From Betaproteobacteria bacterium UBA5216 (GTDB taxonomy: Bacteria; Pseudomonadota; Gammaproteobacteria; Burkholderiales; SG8-41): DNA of 64,000 bases. Positions 61,441 to 64,000 of the stretch are shown here, piece after piece. Under the pieces are notes generated by a model. It was not told where the DNA came from, ran no database searches, and worked only from the letters and a program-made list of their open reading frames with translations. The position numbers and the translations under genes were made by a program. The stretch is taken from positions 16,446 through 80,445 of the forward strand of contig DHVE01000059.1 in assembly GCA_002412495.1 (NCBI GenBank), given 5' to 3'. The stretch's first letter is position 1; every line of letters starts with the position of its first letter.

Positions 61441-61764
61441 ATGTCAATATTCGGATGGCTTGATACGCGCGAATCGGACACATTTGCTAAAGCGCTGGCA
61501 GAGGATTTGAGCGGACGAATTCCACTGGATAGTGCCCGCAGAGGCAATATTGCGCCCGATCGTGCGCGCAACGCCCATGAGGCAATCATGGCCAGGGTCG
61601 GTGCGTTTGCTCGTACACACAAGCTTGGCTGGTATACGAAAGCGCACCTAGGTAATACGTTCCGGTGGACTTTACAAGAAAAAGGTTACGACAAGGAGTT
61701 TGTGGATACATGGACTCACAACATCTTGGTCGCGGTATCCGGTGCGAAGCGCGACAAATCCTGA
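61441..61764 (+). CDS. Small conserved-looking protein of unknown function
   Basis: 107 residues, soluble, no cysteine and no signal peptide. I do not recognise a family. MSIFGWLDTRESDTFAKALA opens the protein, and the C-terminal half (GWYTKAHLGNTFRWTLQEKG) has several aromatic residues. GAAGGAGT is well placed before ATG 61441, which supports a real gene; a longer frame starting near 61237 would begin inside the preceding TPR gene. Its neighbours suggest a link to pilin or surface modification. Confidence 0.65.
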   Translation: MSIFGWLDTRESDTFAKALAEDLSGRIPLDSARRGNIAPDRARNAHEAIMARVGAFARTHKLGWYTKAHLGNTFRWTLQEKGYDKEFVDTWTHNILVAVSGAKRDKS

Positions 61765-61774
61765 CTCTGCGTTC

Positions 61775-64000
61775 TCAAGAGGCATAGCCAAAAGCAACTT
61801 TGCCAATGTGTGGAACGTTAAAGCTTTCAGGATCCCTGCTGTTCTGTGCGCGGTCGACCATCATATGGTAGGCGTATTCTAGATGCCGTGTGAAGCTTTC
61901 GGCATCAAACAGGGCTTTCAGGAGCCTGTGTTCGGCTAAACGATTTCGCAAGTTTTGCAGCATCGCCGGCGTTGCGGCCAGCGTTAGTGCCAATGCTTCA
62001 TAGTCCCGCAGATTTTCGGTAACCAGTTCAGGCAGCCCCACGGCATGGAGCAGGCTACCGGCTACGCGTCCAGCGAATGTCGATCCCATACACGTCAATA
62101 GTGGGAGCCCAGCCCAGAGCGCATCGCTGGCGGTCGTATGTGCGTTACACGGCAGCGTATCCAGGAAAAGATCCGCCAGCCGATGCCGTGCCAAGTGATC
62201 CGGTAAATCCATGCGCGGCGCGAAGATCAGCCGATCACCGGATACTCTGCGTGCCGCGGCTTCGGATCGCAAGTTACGCTCCACGGCCGAATTGCCCGCG
62301 AGCAGCCACAATACGCTGCCATTCACTTTGGTCAGCAAGCGCATCCAGATATCAAATATTTCAGGCGTTATTTTATAATTGTTGTTGAAACAGCAAAATA
62401 CAAACGCCGATTCAGGTAATTGAACCTCAGATCGTGATGGTGTTCGATTCGAAATCACTCGCATTGGATCATTAATTTGATAGCTGCCGGGAAGGTGCAC
62501 AATCTTTTCGGAATAGTAACTGTCAAATTGCTCCGGTATCACAATATTGTCTGCGATGATGTAGTCGATGTAACTCGCCCCAGTCGTGCCTGGATACCCG
62601 AGCCAATTCACCTGTATAGGCGCGGGTTTGTGCCGCAGCACGCCGGTTCTCTTAAGTCCCACGTGCCCGTTCAGATCAACGAGAATGTCGATTTCCAAAT
62701 CCTGAATATAACGAGCGGCATCCAGATCATTCAAGCGGGATATATCCACCATTTTGTCCACCGCTTTGTCCAATCTGCGCCGGATTGGACTGCCGTCGTC
62801 CCATCCGTTGTCGAAAGCAAAGAGTTCAAACTGTCTGGTGTCATGTTGTTCAAAAAGACTTGCAATCAGAACGGACGTGGCGTGGTGTCTGAATTCCCCA
62901 GCCATATACCCCAAGCGAATCTTGTCTTTCTTGCGCATTCTTCGTGAAGTTAAAATATTTTCTTCTGGGGCTGGGAACTTCTCCTTTGTAAATATTTCTG
63001 CACAATACCTCATGATTCCAGGATCGTTGGCAACGGCCACATAGCAGAAGGGCTCGGCCATTTTTTTCTGTAGCCGTATCCCCTCGGTAACGCGCGACAC
63101 CAGATTCTCCAGCCCGTGCCAGTCGCAACAGGAGAGCTTCGCGTGCAACAGGTGCCCGTGGCTGAATTCGTATTCCGGCGCCAAAGTGACCAGTTTCAAG
63201 TAATCCGCCAGAGCGTCCTCGGCACGCGACATATAGGCGCGCAAGTTGCCCCGATTCTGAAGCGTGGAGAAATGATTTGAGTCAATGGCCAAGGCGTTGC
63301 CGAAACTGGCAAGTGCCTCTTCATAGCGGCGTAACACGCGAAGCAAATTACCTCGATTGTTATGCGCCTCCACGAGCGTTGGCTGCAGCGAGATCGCTTG
63401 ATCCAGCGCAGCCAAGGCAGCTTCATACCGCCGCATATCCCCCAACGTGATGCCCCGGTTGTAGTGTGCAATCGCACTGTCCGGCGCAAGTGCGACGGCA
63501 GTGTCAAGGTTCTGGATTGCTTCGTCGTGGCGATGAAGTTCCCGTAGCGTAGCGCCGCGATTTACCAGCGAGGCGATGTCATTGGGGAAAATTAACAGTG
63601 CACGTTCTAGACTGGCCAATGCCTCTTCGTATCGTTTTATCTGGTGAAGGGCGGCACCACGCTGACAGTGCAGAGCGGCATTGCCAGGGGTTAGCGAGAT
63701 TGCCTGGTCATAATAGCGTATCGCGGCATCAATTTGTCCCGCATTCGTTAGCAACGTGGCCAGCTTATTCAATGTGGCAAGATCGTTGGGAGCCAGTGAC
63801 AGAACTTTCCTGAAGCTGTCTATCGCTTCATCGACTCGGCCCATTTCAGCCAATACCAAGCCGCGACCGTGGTGCGCGGATACGTGGTCAGGTTGCATGG
63901 CCAGCATCTCGTCGTATCCCGCCAGCGCGTCCTCCCTCCGCTGCAGCGCCAGTAGCGCTAGTCCACGATTATTGAGGGCTTGCACATGATAGGGGTTTAT
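61775..64000 (-). CDS. TPR protein with SPINDLY-type O-GlcNAc transferase domain (5' end outside window)
   Basis: At least 741 codons; the frame stays open to the window edge as INPYHVQALNNRG, which continues a TPR, so the N-terminus lies beyond 64000. About eight TPRs (each with A-x-x-x-x-G-x-x-L and P-type endings) lead into a Glyco_transf_41 domain with IRLGYMAGEFRHH, NWLGYPGTTGASYIDYIIAD, CFNNNYKITPEIFDIW and DTLPCNAHTTASDALWAGLP. Family members transfer GlcNAc or fucose to Ser/Thr of proteins. It converges on the small unknown gene and lies near pilA, so the pilin or flagellin is a candidate acceptor. Confidence 0.88.
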   Translation of the reverse strand: MNPYHVQALNNRGLALLALQRREDALAGYDEMLAMQPDHVSAHHGRGLVLAEMGRVDEAIDSFRKVLSLAPNDLATLNKLATLLTNAGQIDAAIRYYDQAISLTPGNAALHCQRGAALHQIKRYEEALASLERALLIFPNDIASLVNRGATLRELHRHDEAIQNLDTAVALAPDSAIAHYNRGITLGDMRRYEAALAALDQAISLQPTLVEAHNNRGNLLRVLRRYEEALASFGNALAIDSNHFSTLQNRGNLRAYMSRAEDALADYLKLVTLAPEYEFSHGHLLHAKLSCCDWHGLENLVSRVTEGIRLQKKMAEPFCYVAVANDPGIMRYCAEIFTKEKFPAPEENILTSRRMRKKDKIRLGYMAGEFRHHATSVLIASLFEQHDTRQFELFAFDNGWDDGSPIRRRLDKAVDKMVDISRLNDLDAARYIQDLEIDILVDLNGHVGLKRTGVLRHKPAPIQVNWLGYPGTTGASYIDYIIADNIVIPEQFDSYYSEKIVHLPGSYQINDPMRVISNRTPSRSEVQLPESAFVFCCFNNNYKITPEIFDIWMRLLTKVNGSVLWLLAGNSAVERNLRSEAAARRVSGDRLIFAPRMDLPDHLARHRLADLFLDTLPCNAHTTASDALWAGLPLLTCMGSTFAGRVAGSLLHAVGLPELVTENLRDYEALALTLAATPAMLQNLRNRLAEHRLLKALFDAESFTRHLEYAYHMMVDRAQNSRDPESFNVPHIGKVAFGYAS

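Noticed and set aside
1..64000. CRISPR arrays, tRNA or rRNA genes, insertion sequences, phage genes
   Set aside because: I looked for regular spaced repeats, cloverleaf ends and transposase-like frames and saw none; this was by eye, so a short tRNA could be missed.

Overview
The window looks like a chromosomal segment of a high-GC betaproteobacterium, most likely Burkholderiales. The signs are ten periplasmic Bug (TctC-type) solute-binding proteins, a betaproteobacterial SucCD pair, PilU and a PilA-type pilin, and complete tripartite (TTT) and TRAP transporters. No tRNA, rRNA, CRISPR array, insertion sequence or prophage gene was recognised. All placements rest on reading the sequence, with no database search.

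Region 1 (about 1-30.3 kb) is a mosaic of catabolic gene pairs, mostly an orphan Bug binding protein beside one enzyme or transporter: a carboxymuconolactone-decarboxylase relative, a UGSC-family protein, a glycosyltransferase, an SLC13 carrier, a TauD-type dioxygenase, a flavoprotein, an alpha/beta hydrolase, an enolase-superfamily enzyme, a TRAP system, a PQQ dehydrogenase with a cytochrome c, a VOC protein, a Gfo/Idh oxidoreductase and an MmgE/PrpD protein. pilU sits alone inside it. The strongest oddity is the UGSC gene (2227-3945, minus). Its reading frame crosses an in-frame TGA exactly at the U of the UGSC motif, and a stable hairpin follows directly, so it is very probably a selenoprotein.

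Region 2 (about 31-49.6 kb) reads as an oxalate/formate module: sucCD, an NAD-type formate dehydrogenase (fused NuoE/NuoF-like subunit plus Cys-type catalytic subunit), formate-THF ligase, TerC, UspA, a complete TctCBA transporter, oxalyl-CoA decarboxylase, a Crp/Fnr-family regulator, formyl-CoA:oxalate CoA-transferase and a formyltransferase. Four near-identical inverted repeats, TTGAY-N4-GTCAA, lie in front of sucC, tctC, oxc and frc. At oxc and frc the box sits 32 bp from a clear -10 element, as expected for an activator at about -41.5; sucC fits less exactly and tctC poorly. The regulator beside frc carries an FNR-like E-x-x-S-R recognition helix and no cysteine. Together they suggest a compact regulon for oxalate uptake, activation, decarboxylation and formate use, with TctCBA as candidate oxalate importer.

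Region 3 (about 50-64 kb) is a signalling and type IV pilus block: PP2C phosphatase, double-FHA protein, CHASE2-adenylate cyclase overlapping a metallo-beta-lactamase-fold phosphodiesterase, a GAF-containing PilB/GspE ATPase, a GAF-HD-GYP protein, then a major pilin behind a sigma-54-type promoter. After the pilin come a multi-membrane TPR protein, a small unknown protein and a SPINDLY-type O-GlcNAc transferase that runs off the window end; these are candidates for pilin or surface glycosylation.
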